DNA of 64,000 nucleotides from assembly GCA_017464135.1 (NCBI GenBank), contig JAFUEB010000004.1:271049-335048 (forward strand), written 5' to 3'. This DNA is from Candidatus Saccharimonadota bacterium. Its GTDB lineage: Bacteria; Patescibacteriota; Saccharimonadia; Saccharimonadales; Saccharimonadaceae. This document shows, one piece after another, positions 25,184-34,531 of the stretch. The first letter of the stretch is position 1. Every line of letters starts with the position of its first letter. The position numbers and the translations under genes are program-made. A model generated the notes under the pieces. That model made no database searches. It had not been told where the DNA came from and saw nothing but the letters and a program-made list of their open reading frames with translations.

Positions 25184-26824
25184 ATGAAAAAGTTCCGTTT
25201 TAAGTCCGTGGTGCAGCTTGCAAATATGAAGATGTCCGTCAAGGCTGCGGCTATCGTTCTGGCCAGTTCCACGCTTATTTCGGCGCTACTTGGTTTGTTC
25301 CGTGATCGTCTTTTGAACTCTTATTATCTAGGTACTTATCCAACCGGTATTGATGCTTACACAGCCGCATTTACGATTCCGGATTTCATGTTTTTTATTC
25401 TGACTTCTGGCGCACTTGCGGTGTCGTTTATTCCAGTCTTTAACCAACGTCTCGCGACTGGTAACAAAAAATCGGCCTGGGAACTTTCCGCCAGTTTAAC
25501 GAATTTACTAGCACTGCTTACACTTACAGCCAGTATTCTAATTATGATTTTTGCCGAGCCACTCATTCGTTATGTCGTGAGCCCAGGGCTTGATGAGTCG
25601 GGCATGATTCTTGCCATTAATATGACACGTGTGATTGCGATTAATCCGTTCCTATTTAGTATTGCGACGGTTCTGACTTCCATTCAGCAGGCGGTCGGTC
25701 GATTCGTGTTTTATGCGTTTGCACCGGCTATATATAATATTGGTATTATCATCGGTATTACTTGGTTCACGGGTGGAATAAATTTGTTCGGCGTGCAGAT
25801 TTTTGAAGGTGGCATTATGGGTGTCGCGCTCGGCGTGATTCTTGGTGCCGTGATGCAGCTCATCGTTTCGTTAATTGGCTTGTTCGGTCTTGGCTTTGAT
25901 TATAATTTCAAAATCAATTGGAAGAATCAGGGTTTTCGCACCATTTTGAAATTACTCCCAGCTCGTTCACTCGACCAGGGAATTGACTATGTGAACGCGA
26001 TCGTAAACACCAACCTTTCGTCTCGCATGGGTGCTGGTGCGGTGCGTTCGTTTAACCAAGCTTCATCACTTCACCAGATGCCAGTGAATTTGATTGGTGT
26101 TGCGATTTCGACCGCTTTCTTCCCGAAGCTAACTGAGGAACTCGGCACGGGTGACGATAATGAATTCTTTAATACGTTTAGAAAAGCGCTTAGGATGATT
26201 ATTTGGATTTCACTACCGGTTGCTGCGATTGCTTTCTTTACGCGTGGCTACGTGGTAAGTTTTATTTCGAACATTGGTAATAACGATAGTAACGGCACGA
26301 TTGCTTCAGTGCTTGGGACGTTATGTATTGCGATTTTTGCGCGTTCGATTTTCCATATTGCCTCGCGTGGATTCTATGCCTACCAGGATACGAAGACACC
26401 GTTTCGCGTTTCGATTGTCGCTATTGGCCTTACGATCCTATTCTCGGTGTGGTTCTATTTCATGGGGCTCGGTGTAGACGGGCTCGGTATGGCGCAGTCA
26501 CTCGGTGCAATCATCGAAATCATCATATTATTATATATATTGCAACGACGCTCAAATAATCGCATTCTAAATAAAGAGTTTTGGAAAGCGACCGCTAAGA
26601 TTGTAATCGCTACAATTATTGCGGGTTGTGCGGCCTTTTCGCTTACGAAATTTATTCCTTTGATGGCAACCGACTCGTCACTCGTAATTACGATTCCGAA
26701 ATTCTTACTGATTTCTGGCACATCGATTCTCGTTTATGGCGCCGCGAGCTTCTTCCTCGATCTTGAAGAAGTAAAACCAATTGTGGCAAGTGTCAAGAAA
26801 ATCCTCTTCAAAAATCTCAAATAG
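25184..26824 (+). CDS. murJ: Lipid II flippase MurJ (MviN family)
   Basis: 546 residues from ATG 25184; frames upstream belong to the divergent gene. About fourteen hydrophobic segments, MOP superfamily. MviN landmarks: SKSxxx-like AAAIVLASSTLISALLGLFRDRLLNSYYLG at the N-end, GTYPTGIDAYTAAFTIPDFMF, the SFIPVFNQRLATGNKKSAWELS loop and ISTAFFPKLTEELG. It flips lipid-linked peptidoglycan precursor to the outside. TGTTATAAT ends 7 nt before the ATG: leaderless. Confidence 0.95.
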   Translation: MKKFRFKSVVQLANMKMSVKAAAIVLASSTLISALLGLFRDRLLNSYYLGTYPTGIDAYTAAFTIPDFMFFILTSGALAVSFIPVFNQRLATGNKKSAWELSASLTNLLALLTLTASILIMIFAEPLIRYVVSPGLDESGMILAINMTRVIAINPFLFSIATVLTSIQQAVGRFVFYAFAPAIYNIGIIIGITWFTGGINLFGVQIFEGGIMGVALGVILGAVMQLIVSLIGLFGLGFDYNFKINWKNQGFRTILKLLPARSLDQGIDYVNAIVNTNLSSRMGAGAVRSFNQASSLHQMPVNLIGVAISTAFFPKLTEELGTGDDNEFFNTFRKALRMIIWISLPVAAIAFFTRGYVVSFISNIGNNDSNGTIASVLGTLCIAIFARSIFHIASRGFYAYQDTKTPFRVSIVAIGLTILFSVWFYFMGLGVDGLGMAQSLGAIIEIIILLYILQRRSNNRILNKEFWKATAKIVIATIIAGCAAFSLTKFIPLMATDSSLVITIPKFLLISGTSILVYGAASFFLDLEEVKPIVASVKKILFKNLK

Positions 26825-26840
26825 TGCTATAATTTAAGAT

Positions 26841-27128
26841 ATGGAAGTTAACTGCGAGACCATCAAGCATTTGGCACAGTTGTCTAATTTTTCGATGAGC
26901 GACAAGCAAGCCGAAAAGCTGACTGGTGATTTAAAAAACATTATTAACTATATTTCTGAACTCGACAAACTCGATACGGACGGAATTGAACCAACTTATC
27001 AAGTTTTTGAAATGGAGAATGTCTGGCGTGATGACGAGATTCTGCCTCAAGATGCTGACCGTGAACAATTACTCGCATTAACCAAAGAAGAAAAAGATCA
27101 TCAAATTAAAGTGCCAAAGGTGTTGTAA
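26841..27128 (+). CDS. gatC: Asp-tRNA(Asn)/Glu-tRNA(Gln) amidotransferase subunit C
   Basis: 95 residues, usual length; IKHLAQLSNFSMSD, then LKNIINYISELDKLDTDGIEPTYQV as in the family. It wraps GatA and stabilises the complex that amidates misacylated tRNA, which implies no glutaminyl-tRNA synthetase is needed. TGCTATAAT (26828-26833) ends 7 nt before the ATG: leaderless head of a five-gene operon (gatC, gatA, HEPN-like, gatB, COG2426), each gene overlapping the next by 1-4 nt. Confidence 0.94.
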   Translation: MEVNCETIKHLAQLSNFSMSDKQAEKLTGDLKNIINYISELDKLDTDGIEPTYQVFEMENVWRDDEILPQDADREQLLALTKEEKDHQIKVPKVL

Positions 27129-28498
27129 TGAAAACTGCGAATAAAACTGTCACTGCAACTAAACTTGTAAAAGATGCGCTTGAGAAAGCCAAGCATTTTA
27201 AAGAATACAATATCTTTAACTATCTCAATGAAGAAGGTGCCCTAAAGAAAGCTGCCGAAATCGACGAAAGAATTGCACGTGGTGAAAAGGTCGGAAAACT
27301 TGCTGGTGTGCCATTTGCAATTAAGGATAATTACTTGAGCCCAGAAGGCGAGACAACTGCTTCAGCTCATATCCTAGAGGGTTTCACTTCACCAATCACT
27401 GCAACTTGCGTCGAAAAACTCTTGGCAGAAGACGCGATTTTAATTGGTCGCACCAATCTCGACGCTTTCGCACATGGTTCATCGACTGAGAACTCTTATT
27501 ATGGCCCGACTTTGAACGCTTACGACAAAGAGCGCGTCGCTGGTGGTTCGTCCGGTGGCTCCGCCGTAGCCGTAGCACTGGATATTGTGGAATTTGCGAC
27601 CGGTTCCGATACTGGTGGCTCAATTCGTCAGCCAGCTTCGTTCAACGGCGTTTATGGTCTGAAACCAACTTATGGCGCCGTTTCACGTTATGGCGTCGTA
27701 GCGATGGCCTCTTCGACCGACTGTATGGGCTTCTTTACGAAGACTCCAGAAGACATGGATCTTCTCATGTCGATTGCGACAGGCCAGGATCCAAAGGACA
27801 TGACTTCGCTCCCGGATTTCTATGAGAAATCCGAAGTGAAAAAGGTGAAGAAGATTGGTGTGGTTAAAGATTTTGATAATGACTCGGTAAATGTTGAAAT
27901 TCGTGACGCTTTGAAGAAAAAGACCGAAGATTTGAAGAAAAAAGGTTACGAGATTGTCGAACTCGATATGCCGACCTTAAAATACGCACTCGCTGCCTAT
28001 TATATTATTGTGCCAGCCGAAGTAGCTTCGAACTTGTCGCGTTATGATGGCGTGCGCTATGGTTTTCGTTCGGAGAATTCCAAGGATCTCGAATCGCTTT
28101 ATGAAAATACGCGTGATGAAGGCTTTATGCCAGAAAACAAGCGCCGTATTATGATTGGTAACTTCGTTTTGTCGTCTGGTTTTTACGATGCTTATTTCTT
28201 GAAGGCCGCGAAAGCCAGAACTCTCATTGTAAAGGAATATGAAGATGCCTTTAATAAATGTGACTTTATGCTGACGCCAGTTTCACCAAACTACGCCTTC
28301 AAATTAGGTGAAAAAGTAAATGATCCAATTGCAATGTATCTCGAAGATTTGATGAGCGTGTCACTCAACCTTGCTGGTGTACCGGGTCTTGCGGTGCCAG
28401 TAGGGAAAACTAAATCTGGTTTACCGATTGGTTTGCAATTAGTTGGGCCAAGGCGGAGCGATAAAGCCTTAATTGAATTTGCAAAGGAGCTTAAATAA
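27128..28498 (+). CDS. gatA: Asp-tRNA(Asn)/Glu-tRNA(Gln) amidotransferase subunit A
   Basis: 456 residues. Amidase-signature catalytic triad: Lys in PFAIKDN (about 68), cis-Ser in the GGSSGGSAVAVA loop and nucleophile Ser in TGSDTGGSIRQPASF. It releases ammonia from glutamine or asparagine for GatB. C-terminal LAGVPGLAVPVG is standard. TAATG overlap with gatC and again with the next gene. Confidence 0.97.
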   Translation: MKTANKTVTATKLVKDALEKAKHFKEYNIFNYLNEEGALKKAAEIDERIARGEKVGKLAGVPFAIKDNYLSPEGETTASAHILEGFTSPITATCVEKLLAEDAILIGRTNLDAFAHGSSTENSYYGPTLNAYDKERVAGGSSGGSAVAVALDIVEFATGSDTGGSIRQPASFNGVYGLKPTYGAVSRYGVVAMASSTDCMGFFTKTPEDMDLLMSIATGQDPKDMTSLPDFYEKSEVKKVKKIGVVKDFDNDSVNVEIRDALKKKTEDLKKKGYEIVELDMPTLKYALAAYYIIVPAEVASNLSRYDGVRYGFRSENSKDLESLYENTRDEGFMPENKRRIMIGNFVLSSGFYDAYFLKAAKARTLIVKEYEDAFNKCDFMLTPVSPNYAFKLGEKVNDPIAMYLEDLMSVSLNLAGVPGLAVPVGKTKSGLPIGLQLVGPRRSDKALIEFAKELK

Positions 28499-28917
28499 TG
28501 GATGGTGGGGTCGTTACATTTGTTATTGCCATATTAATTATTGGTGTGTTTTTATTTATCGCTTTTGGTTTAACTGGCAAGCGTGGACACAAATTCGATA
28601 TGCGCGAATACCAAGCTAGATTTCTGGCGATTGAAAACAAATTGAATCGCGAGAATCCAGCCACTTTTGAGACGACGATTATCAATTGTGATAAATTGCT
28701 TGATCGTGCCCTAATTGAAATGGGCATTCCAGGCAAAACGATGGGTGACCGGTTGAAGCGTTGTGGCACGAAGTTCAATAATCTCGATGCCGTCTGGCGT
28801 GCGCACAAAATGCGCAATATGATTGCCCACGAGAGCGATTTCGAGTTAACCTACAAGCAAGCCCAAAACGCAGTCGAAGTTTATAAGCAAGCATTAAAAG
28901 ACTTAGGAGCTATCTAA
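28498..28917 (+). CDS. Membrane-anchored HEPN-like protein inside the gatCAB operon
   Basis: 139 residues. Residues 5-25 are one transmembrane helix; the rest is an all-helical cytosolic domain. Residues 106-111 read RNMIAH, fitting the R-x4-6-H motif of HEPN ribonucleases, in the last-but-one helix as in that superfamily, with KLLDRALIEMG upstream as a typical HEPN helix. The ATG overlaps the gatA stop by 1 nt and the gatB ATG overlaps this stop by 1 nt, so it is fully embedded. Catalytic activity is not certain because many HEPN-like domains only bind. A role at tRNA amidation or tRNA/RNA turnover at the membrane is inference. Confidence 0.75.
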   Translation: MDGGVVTFVIAILIIGVFLFIAFGLTGKRGHKFDMREYQARFLAIENKLNRENPATFETTIINCDKLLDRALIEMGIPGKTMGDRLKRCGTKFNNLDAVWRAHKMRNMIAHESDFELTYKQAQNAVEVYKQALKDLGAI

Positions 28918-30329
28918 TGAAATACTATCCTACCATCGGCATTGAATGCCACGTACAGCTTTCTACTAAAACCAAATTGTTTTCCGAAGTCGACAACGAC
29001 GCGCGTGGAAAAGAGCCAAACTCTTGCGTGTCGCCAGTTTGCTACGCACTGCCGGGCATGCTCCCAAGACTGAACGGGGAAGCAATTAAATACGCCATCC
29101 GTGCCGGTCGCGCAATGAATTGTGAAATAAACGCCCAGTCACGTTTTGATCGCAAGCATTATTTCTATCCAGATTCACCAAAAGGTTACCAGATTACGCA
29201 GTTTTATCATCCGATTATTGGTGCCGGCTATGTAGAACTACCATCCGGGACCAAGATTCGCATTGAGCACGCTCACCTTGAAGGCGATGCCGGCAAGCTT
29301 ACCCATTTTGACAATTATTCACTCGTGGATTTAAATCGCGTTGATACGCCACTGATTGAAATCGTGTCGATGCCGGACATTCACTCCGCAAAGGACGCAC
29401 ACGATTATTGTAAAGAGCTTTGGCGCCTGATGCGTTATGCGAAGGTAACTTATGGTGATCTTTACAACGGCAATATGCGTTTTGACGTGAACGTTTCGCT
29501 CGCACCGGAGGGCTCCGACAAACTCGGTACGCGTGCTGAGGTGAAGAATTTGAACTCATTCCGTTCCGTAGAGAGAGCCGTGGAATACGAGATTGCTCGC
29601 CAGACCAAGATTCTCGAAGCCGGCGAAAAGGTCGTCCAGGAAACCCGCGGTTGGAGCGATGCAACTGGTAAAACCACCGGTCAGCGTTCAAAGGAAGAGG
29701 CGAAGGATTATCGCTACATGCCAGAACCGGATTTGCCACCGATTAATTTGTCGAGGCAATTCATCAATGACGAGTCGGCAAAACTTTCAATGATGCCATC
29801 CGATTACCGCGAAAAGTTCGGTCAGACTATTCCAACTGATATTCTCGAGATTTTGCTCGATTATCCGGAACTCATGGAGACGATGAACGGCATTGATGAG
29901 AAGCACGTCACGATGATTGCAAATTTGTTTACGTCGGTTTTGCTTGCAGAAGAGAAGTCCGCGGAATACCTCAATGATTTGCCGGATACTAAGAAACTTA
30001 ATGACCTCGCCGAAATGAACGAGAAGAAGGAACTTAGTTCAACAGCGACTAAGGAAGTATTCTTAAGTCTGTTCGATCCACAAATGAAAGGTCGTGATAC
30101 GAAGACGATTGCAAAGGAACTCGGACTAATTCAGGAAAACGACCTCGGTGCGCTCGAGGCGATTGTCGATGCGGTACTAAAGAAACCAGAAACGAAAAAA
30201 GCGCAAGATGATTTTAGAAACGGGGAAGAAAAAGTAATTGGATTCTTGGTGGGCCAGGTGATGAAAGAGTCGAAAGGTAAAGCCAACCCATCAGCAGTGC
30301 AACAAATTCTGCGGGATAAGCTGAAGTGA
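28917..30329 (+). CDS. gatB: Asp-tRNA(Asn)/Glu-tRNA(Gln) amidotransferase subunit B
   Basis: 470 residues. PTIGIECHVQLSTKTKLFSEV at the start, DRKHYFYPDSPKGYQITQFYHPI, EHAHLEGDAGKLTH and DLNRVDTPLIEIVS place the kinase-like tRNA-amidation core; the C-terminal YqeY-like tail ends VGQVMKESKGKANPSAVQQILRDKL. It phosphorylates and amidates the misacylated tRNA. Usual length. The next gene's GTG overlaps its TGA. Confidence 0.97.
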   Translation: MKYYPTIGIECHVQLSTKTKLFSEVDNDARGKEPNSCVSPVCYALPGMLPRLNGEAIKYAIRAGRAMNCEINAQSRFDRKHYFYPDSPKGYQITQFYHPIIGAGYVELPSGTKIRIEHAHLEGDAGKLTHFDNYSLVDLNRVDTPLIEIVSMPDIHSAKDAHDYCKELWRLMRYAKVTYGDLYNGNMRFDVNVSLAPEGSDKLGTRAEVKNLNSFRSVERAVEYEIARQTKILEAGEKVVQETRGWSDATGKTTGQRSKEEAKDYRYMPEPDLPPINLSRQFINDESAKLSMMPSDYREKFGQTIPTDILEILLDYPELMETMNGIDEKHVTMIANLFTSVLLAEEKSAEYLNDLPDTKKLNDLAEMNEKKELSSTATKEVFLSLFDPQMKGRDTKTIAKELGLIQENDLGALEAIVDAVLKKPETKKAQDDFRNGEEKVIGFLVGQVMKESKGKANPSAVQQILRDKLK

Positions 30330-30781
30330 TTGAAGCGATTTTAACGACCTTTTTCGTAGCGATGGTGCCGGTAATTGAACTACGTGGCGCTTTACCAATC
30401 GGCGTTGGTATGGGTTTACCACCACTTGCCGCGGCTGCGATTGCAATCATCGGTAATCTGGTGCCAATCCCATTTATTCTGATTTTGCTCCAAAAAATCT
30501 TCGATTTTATGCGCGATAAGAAGCATACCAAGAAACTGGTCGCTTGGCTCGAGAAAAAGGCCGATAAGAACCGCGCTAAAATTGATAAATACGGTTGGCT
30601 GGGACTTATTCTACTCGTAGCGATTCCGCTGCCGGGCACCGGAGCATGGACCGGTGCTCTCGTCGCAAGTTGTTTTAAGATGCGCAAAAAACCTGCGATG
30701 CTCGCTATTACCGCCGGTGTATTCATTGCGGGAATTATTGTATTGCTCATTACCTATGGCGTCACTAATTTAGTGAGTTAG
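30326..30781 (+). CDS. COG2426 / Sm_multidrug_ex family membrane protein
   Basis: 151 residues from a GTG overlapping the gatB stop. Four to five hydrophobic helices; family landmarks VIELRGALPIGVGMGL, IIGNLVPIPFILILL and LVAIPLPGTGAWTGALVA. Annotated elsewhere as small multidrug export, but the transported substrate is not established. Last gene of the gatCAB operon, followed by a long hairpin. Confidence 0.88.
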   Translation: MIEAILTTFFVAMVPVIELRGALPIGVGMGLPPLAAAAIAIIGNLVPIPFILILLQKIFDFMRDKKHTKKLVAWLEKKADKNRAKIDKYGWLGLILLVAIPLPGTGAWTGALVASCFKMRKKPAMLAITAGVFIAGIIVLLITYGVTNLVS

Positions 30782-30850
30782 AATACAAAAAGTTCATTTG
30801 TTCGACAATTCGGAAAGTCTCACAAATGAATCTTTTTGTATTCTTTCTAA
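30781..30850 (+). terminator. Long hairpin ending the gatCAB operon
   Basis: 30781-30801 pairs with 30822-30843 over about 21 bp with one small bulge; the right arm and tail are T-rich (CTTTTTGTATTCTTTC). The stem starts exactly at the stop codon region of the last gene. Confidence 0.7.
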
Positions 30851-30856
30851 AAACTC

Positions 30857-30885
30857 TTGACGCCGTAAGAAATATGCGATATAAT
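30857..30885 (+). promoter_or_regulatory. Sigma-70 promoter of the 30.9-31.6 kb transcript
   Basis: TTGACG (30857-30862), 17-nt spacer, TATAAT (30880-30885). One of the few promoters here with a good -35 and no TGn element. Confidence 0.85.
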
Positions 30886-30891
30886 GTTTTG

Positions 30892-31575
30892 CACGGATGG
30901 TGGCTACGGCTTCCATCCTCTATTTGTTCTTACGGCTCTTCCGTAAGAGCCGTAATTTAAAATACAGGGCTTCGCAAATGCGAAAATCTTACCCAAGAGA
31001 GGAGGGGACACCTTTGGTAAGAATCGGATTTCTCGTTTTTCCATACCAGCTTAGTCTGGTCACTGATGCGACTATAACCCTTGATAAAGGCAATGAAAAT
31101 GTCGTTCCTGCTGCTTCAATTTCGCAGTGTGCAGATCGGAAGCGTAATACGGCGCGGTTTTATTATCGGAAGGTGGAACCTCAGTAGATTTAGGGGTAAT
31201 TTTACCCCTAGTGGTTTAACCACCAAATTTCCTCCAAAATTACCGCCTCTACTTATCCTATAATCATCTACACTCCTTTTCGAATTGAAGATAATGCACC
31301 CATTTTTAAATCCTTTCTCAATAGTTGGTTGTAGTTCACTCCTATGTACCTCCATTTAATGGGGTGTGATTAAACAAATCCTAGGGAGTGGTTCACCCAA
31401 GCGAGATTGCATCGCACCCCGTAGCTACATCGTTTTGGTCATCGTTTAGTCTCCTTTCTGTGTAGTGGTCAGCGAATGTTCTGTTGTACATCCATCTAAA
31501 GTGCCGAGTCTAACTCGGACAACGGAGGTTTAACCTCCAACTCCCAGCACCCCAGTGCACTGCACTGGGGTTTTT
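30892..31575 (+). ncRNA. Structured RNA upstream of fusA, about 680 nt
   Basis: Promoter at 30857-30885 and terminator at 31550-31575 define one unit. It is crowded with perfect stems: GGATGG/CCATCC, an 11-bp hairpin TTACGGCTCTT/AAGAGCCGTAA (about 30930-30956), TTCGCA/TGCGAA, TCTTACC/GGTAAGA, ACCAG/CTGGT, a 20-nt palindrome at 31191-31210, GTGGTT/AACCAC at 31211-31223, CCGAGT/ACTCGG at 31504-31518 and GGAGGTT/AACCTCC at 31524-31538. Several unpaired stretches contain CCTCC or ACTCC, complementary to Shine-Dalgarno sites. A 96-codon frame opens at ATG 30897, but the stems run through it and it matches no family. It may be an independent ncRNA or a long fusA leader. Confidence 0.55.
31550..31575 (+). 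terminator. Intrinsic terminator
   Basis: CCCCAGTGC-ACT-GCACTGGGG followed by TTTTT; separates the structured RNA from the fusA promoter region. Confidence 0.9.
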
Positions 31576-31704
31576 CAATAAGTATTTCTGATTTTGCTTT
31601 ATTTTTTTTGAGATATGTGTTAAAATCTTCACATAAATTGTCTCTTGTTTTTGAGTGTGGTAACTTAGCAAGAACGAAAAAGTAATTAATAATAAAAGGA
31701 GCAT

Positions 31705-33804
31705 ATGGCTACTGAGATTAAAGACCTCGCAAAGCTACGCAATATTGGTATTATTGCGCATATCGATGCAGGTAAAACCACTACCTCCGAAGCGATTCTT
31801 TATCGTACCGGACTTAAACACAAAATCGACCTCGTAAAAGGTGACACTGGCGGCGCAACGACCGACTGGATGGAGCAGGAAAAAGAGCGTGGCATCACGA
31901 TTACTTCTGCAGCCGTTACGACCTATTGGAAAGGTCACAAAATTAATATTATCGATACCCCGGGTCACATCGACTTTACTGCTGAAGTGGAGCGTTCACT
32001 TCGTGTGCTCGATGGTGCCGTCGTGGTATTCGATGGTAAGATGGGCGTAGAAGCTCAGTCTGAAACCGTGTGGCGCCAGGCTACCAAGTATGGCATTCCA
32101 CGTATTTGTTTCGTAAACAAGATTAACCAAATCGGTGGTGATTTCTACAAATCGCTCGATTCGATTCACAAGCGTCTTTCTAAGAACGCTGTGGCAATCC
32201 ACCTCCCAATTGGTTTTGAAAAAGACATTTGTGGTGTGGTTGACCTCATCGACATGAAGGCTTACACCTACAAAGATTACGCTGATCATGAGCTCACCGT
32301 TGGTGAAATTCCAGCCGACATGGTTGAAAAAGCTAAGAATGCTCGTTCAATACTCGTGGAAGAAGCCGTCCAAGCTGATGAAGCTTTGATGGACAAGTAC
32401 TTTAACCAAGGTGAAGATGCAATTACCGAAATCGAACTTAAAGCCGCTCTTCGTAAGCGTGTGCTTGAGGGCGATTTCTTCCTCGTTACTGGTGGTGATG
32501 GCCGTGGCGTGATTGTCGAGAAGGTTCTTGACCTCATGACCGACTATCTCCCAAGCCCACTTGATCGTGACCAAGGCCAAACTGTTGGTACCGATCCAAA
32601 GACTGGTGACCAAATCGTTCGCAAGGCTTCTGACAACGAGCCACTTACCGCACTCGCATTTAAGATTGCTACCGACCCATTCGTTGGTAAACTCATTTTC
32701 GTCCGCGTTTATGCAGGCGTACTTAAATCTGGTTCTTATATTCTTAATGCTACGACCGGCAACAAGGAGCGTGTTGGTCGCGTAGTTCGCATGTTTGCTG
32801 ATAAGCGTGAGGAAATTTCTGAAATTACGGCTGGCGATATTGCCGCTGTAGTTGGACTTAAGGAATGTACGACTGGTACAACTCTTTGTGACCCAGCCCA
32901 TCCAATTCATCTTGAATCAATCGACTTCCCAGATCCACCGGTATCAATCGCCGTGGAGCCAAAGACCAAAGCCGACCAGGAAAAGATGGGTATCGGTCTT
33001 GCGAAGATGGCTGAAGAAGATCCAACCTTCCGCGTGCACACCGATGAAGAAACCGGCCAAACCATTATTTCTGGTATGGGCGAGCTTCACCTTGAAATCA
33101 TCATCGATCGTTTGAAGCGTGAGCACGGCGTTGAAGCTAACACGGGTGCTCCACAAGTAGCTTACCGTGAAACTATTCGTGGCACTGCTGAAGCCCAAGG
33201 TAAGCACATCAAGCAGTCCGGTGGTCGTGGTCAGTATGGTGACGTATGGATTAAGTTTGAACCAAATGAACCAGGCAAGGGATTTGAGTTCATCGATATG
33301 ATTAAAGGTGGCGTGGTTCCACAAGAATACCGCAAGCCAGTTCAAAAAGGTGTCGAAGACACCCTCGCTGGTGGCGTGATTGCCGGTTACCCAGTCGTCG
33401 ACGTGAAAGCTACCCTCTATGATGGTTCTTACCACGATGTCGACTCATCCGAACTTGCCTTCACCCTCGCCGGTGCGCTTGCAACTCGCGAAGGTATCAA
33501 GAAAGCCAACCCAGTGCTTCTTGAGCCAGTTATGAAGATGGAAATCACGACTCCGGAAGAATTCATGGGCGACGTGATTGGCGATATCAACTCTCGCCGT
33601 GGCCGCATCGATGAGATGGAAGATTTGAATGGTGGCGCTAAGCTCATCAAGGCTTTCTGTCCACTCGCCAACCTCTTTGGTTATACTGGCGATCTTCGTG
33701 GTATGACCCAAGGCCGCGCAGCTTCATCGATGGAGCTCTTCGCTTATGAGGAAGTACCACCAAACGTAGCACAGGAAATCATCGAGAAGAGAAACTCGAA
33801 ATAA
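31705..33804 (+). CDS. fusA: Translation elongation factor G
   Basis: 699 residues, full length. G1 [10 protein letters not shown]2/switch I with [12 protein letters not shown]3 DTPGHIDF, G4 NKIN (rather than NKMD) and domain IV with [15 protein letters not shown]. It drives translocation and, with RRF, recycling. AAAGGAG 6 nt before ATG. It stands alone here, not in an rpsL-rpsG-fusA-tuf operon. A convergent terminator at 33814-33837 follows. Confidence 0.98.
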   Translation: MATEIKDLAKLRNIGIIAHIDAGKTTTSEAILYRTGLKHKIDLVKGDTGGATTDWMEQEKERGITITSAAVTTYWKGHKINIIDTPGHIDFTAEVERSLRVLDGAVVVFDGKMGVEAQSETVWRQATKYGIPRICFVNKINQIGGDFYKSLDSIHKRLSKNAVAIHLPIGFEKDICGVVDLIDMKAYTYKDYADHELTVGEIPADMVEKAKNARSILVEEAVQADEALMDKYFNQGEDAITEIELKAALRKRVLEGDFFLVTGGDGRGVIVEKVLDLMTDYLPSPLDRDQGQTVGTDPKTGDQIVRKASDNEPLTALAFKIATDPFVGKLIFVRVYAGVLKSGSYILNATTGNKERVGRVVRMFADKREEISEITAGDIAAVVGLKECTTGTTLCDPAHPIHLESIDFPDPPVSIAVEPKTKADQEKMGIGLAKMAEEDPTFRVHTDEETGQTIISGMGELHLEIIIDRLKREHGVEANTGAPQVAYRETIRGTAEAQGKHIKQSGGRGQYGDVWIKFEPNEPGKGFEFIDMIKGGVVPQEYRKPVQKGVEDTLAGGVIAGYPVVDVKATLYDGSYHDVDSSELAFTLAGALATREGIKKANPVLLEPVMKMEITTPEEFMGDVIGDINSRRGRIDEMEDLNGGAKLIKAFCPLANLFGYTGDLRGMTQGRAASSMELFAYEEVPPNVAQEIIEKRNSK

Positions 33805-33813
33805 GCCAAGAAA

Positions 33814-33840
33814 AATCCCCGGATAAAACCGGGGATTATT
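33814..33840. terminator. Bidirectional terminator, fusA / hypothetical gene
   Basis: AATCCCCGG-ATAAAA-CCGGGGATT with A and T flanks. It overlaps the stop codon of the minus-strand gene. Confidence 0.9.
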
Positions 33841-34246
33841 TTGTGCCATATTCTTTTTTAATTTTTTCAAGAGCGTCGCTAAATTCAGACATTTCTTTCC
33901 AGTTTTTGTAACCGAGTTTTTCGGAAATAATCTGGAATGAGGCGTCTAATTCCGAGCAGATTTGGTCGATTGTATCACAGAGTGCCACAAATGATTGGCT
34001 GACTTCTGGCATAACACCGTCTATAGTATAGGCGGATTTATACATCGCGCTCGCCGCAAGCAGCGTAAATAGATTAATATTCGCAATTGCGAGCTGGTCA
34101 TATGCTTCATTTTCGAAGAATGGCCCCATCAGTACTCCAAACGATAGCTCTTTTTCTCCAGATTCATTTTCTATTACTTGGAAGATTTTGTCGACATCTC
34201 TGTTTTCAAAAGAGAAAATGTCATCCAAGCTATCATTTTGCTTCAA
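33836..34246 (-). CDS. Hypothetical protein, 136 residues
   Basis: No family recognised. Acidic and largely helical, no signal peptide or clear membrane helix; the middle (NINLFTLLAASAMYKSAYTIDG) is moderately hydrophobic. The start is TTG at 34246, supported by a strong AAGGAGGTG about 10 nt upstream; the nearby ATG is out of frame. Single gene, divergent from the coiled-coil gene. Confidence 0.7.
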   Translation of the reverse strand: MKQNDSLDDIFSFENRDVDKIFQVIENESGEKELSFGVLMGPFFENEAYDQLAIANINLFTLLAASAMYKSAYTIDGVMPEVSQSFVALCDTIDQICSELDASFQIISEKLGYKNWKEMSEFSDALEKIKKEYGTK

Positions 34247-34331
34247 CGATTCTTCACCTCCTTAATGTACTAACTGTCTGGCACAATTTGTGTTATTATA
34301 ACATGAAATGTCGTATTTTTCAATATCTATA

Positions 34332-34360
34332 TTGACTTTTTAAAGCGTTTATGCTATAAT
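34332..34360 (+). promoter_or_regulatory. Promoter of the coiled-coil gene
   Basis: TTGACT (34332-34337), 17-nt spacer, TGCTATAAT (TATAAT 34355-34360). Confidence 0.88.
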
Positions 34361-34385
34361 ATACAGTATAGTACCTTAACATAGG

Positions 34386-34438
34386 GGTTTAGATTGCGGA
34401 AGAGAGCTAGAAACTAGCTTTGTTCTGCAATCTAAACC
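34386..34438 (+). promoter_or_regulatory. Long leader hairpin
   Basis: GGTTTAGATTGC (34386-34397) pairs exactly with 34427-34438, with an inner AGCTAG/CTAGCT stem. It starts about 20 nt after the transcription start in a 165-nt leader and may stabilise the mRNA or regulate translation. Confidence 0.6.
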
Positions 34439-34531
34439 TTGATACGATGATAAAGAGGGGTGCACACCTTTTAGTCTGAGATTTGGATTTAAGATTGCAA
34501 AAATTTTATTATCCGAAAGGAACTATCTGTT

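Noticed and set aside
30897-31187. 96-codon ORF at the start of the structured RNA
   Set aside because: It is near-leaderless in position, so not impossible, but perfect stems run through it and the composition looks random.
31165-31215. T-box antiterminator (AAGGUGGAACCUC next to a stem)
   Set aside because: Only UGGAACC matches the conserved T-box sequence, there is no U-run after the next stem, no clear stem I, and the downstream gene is fusA, not an aminoacyl-tRNA synthetase or transporter.
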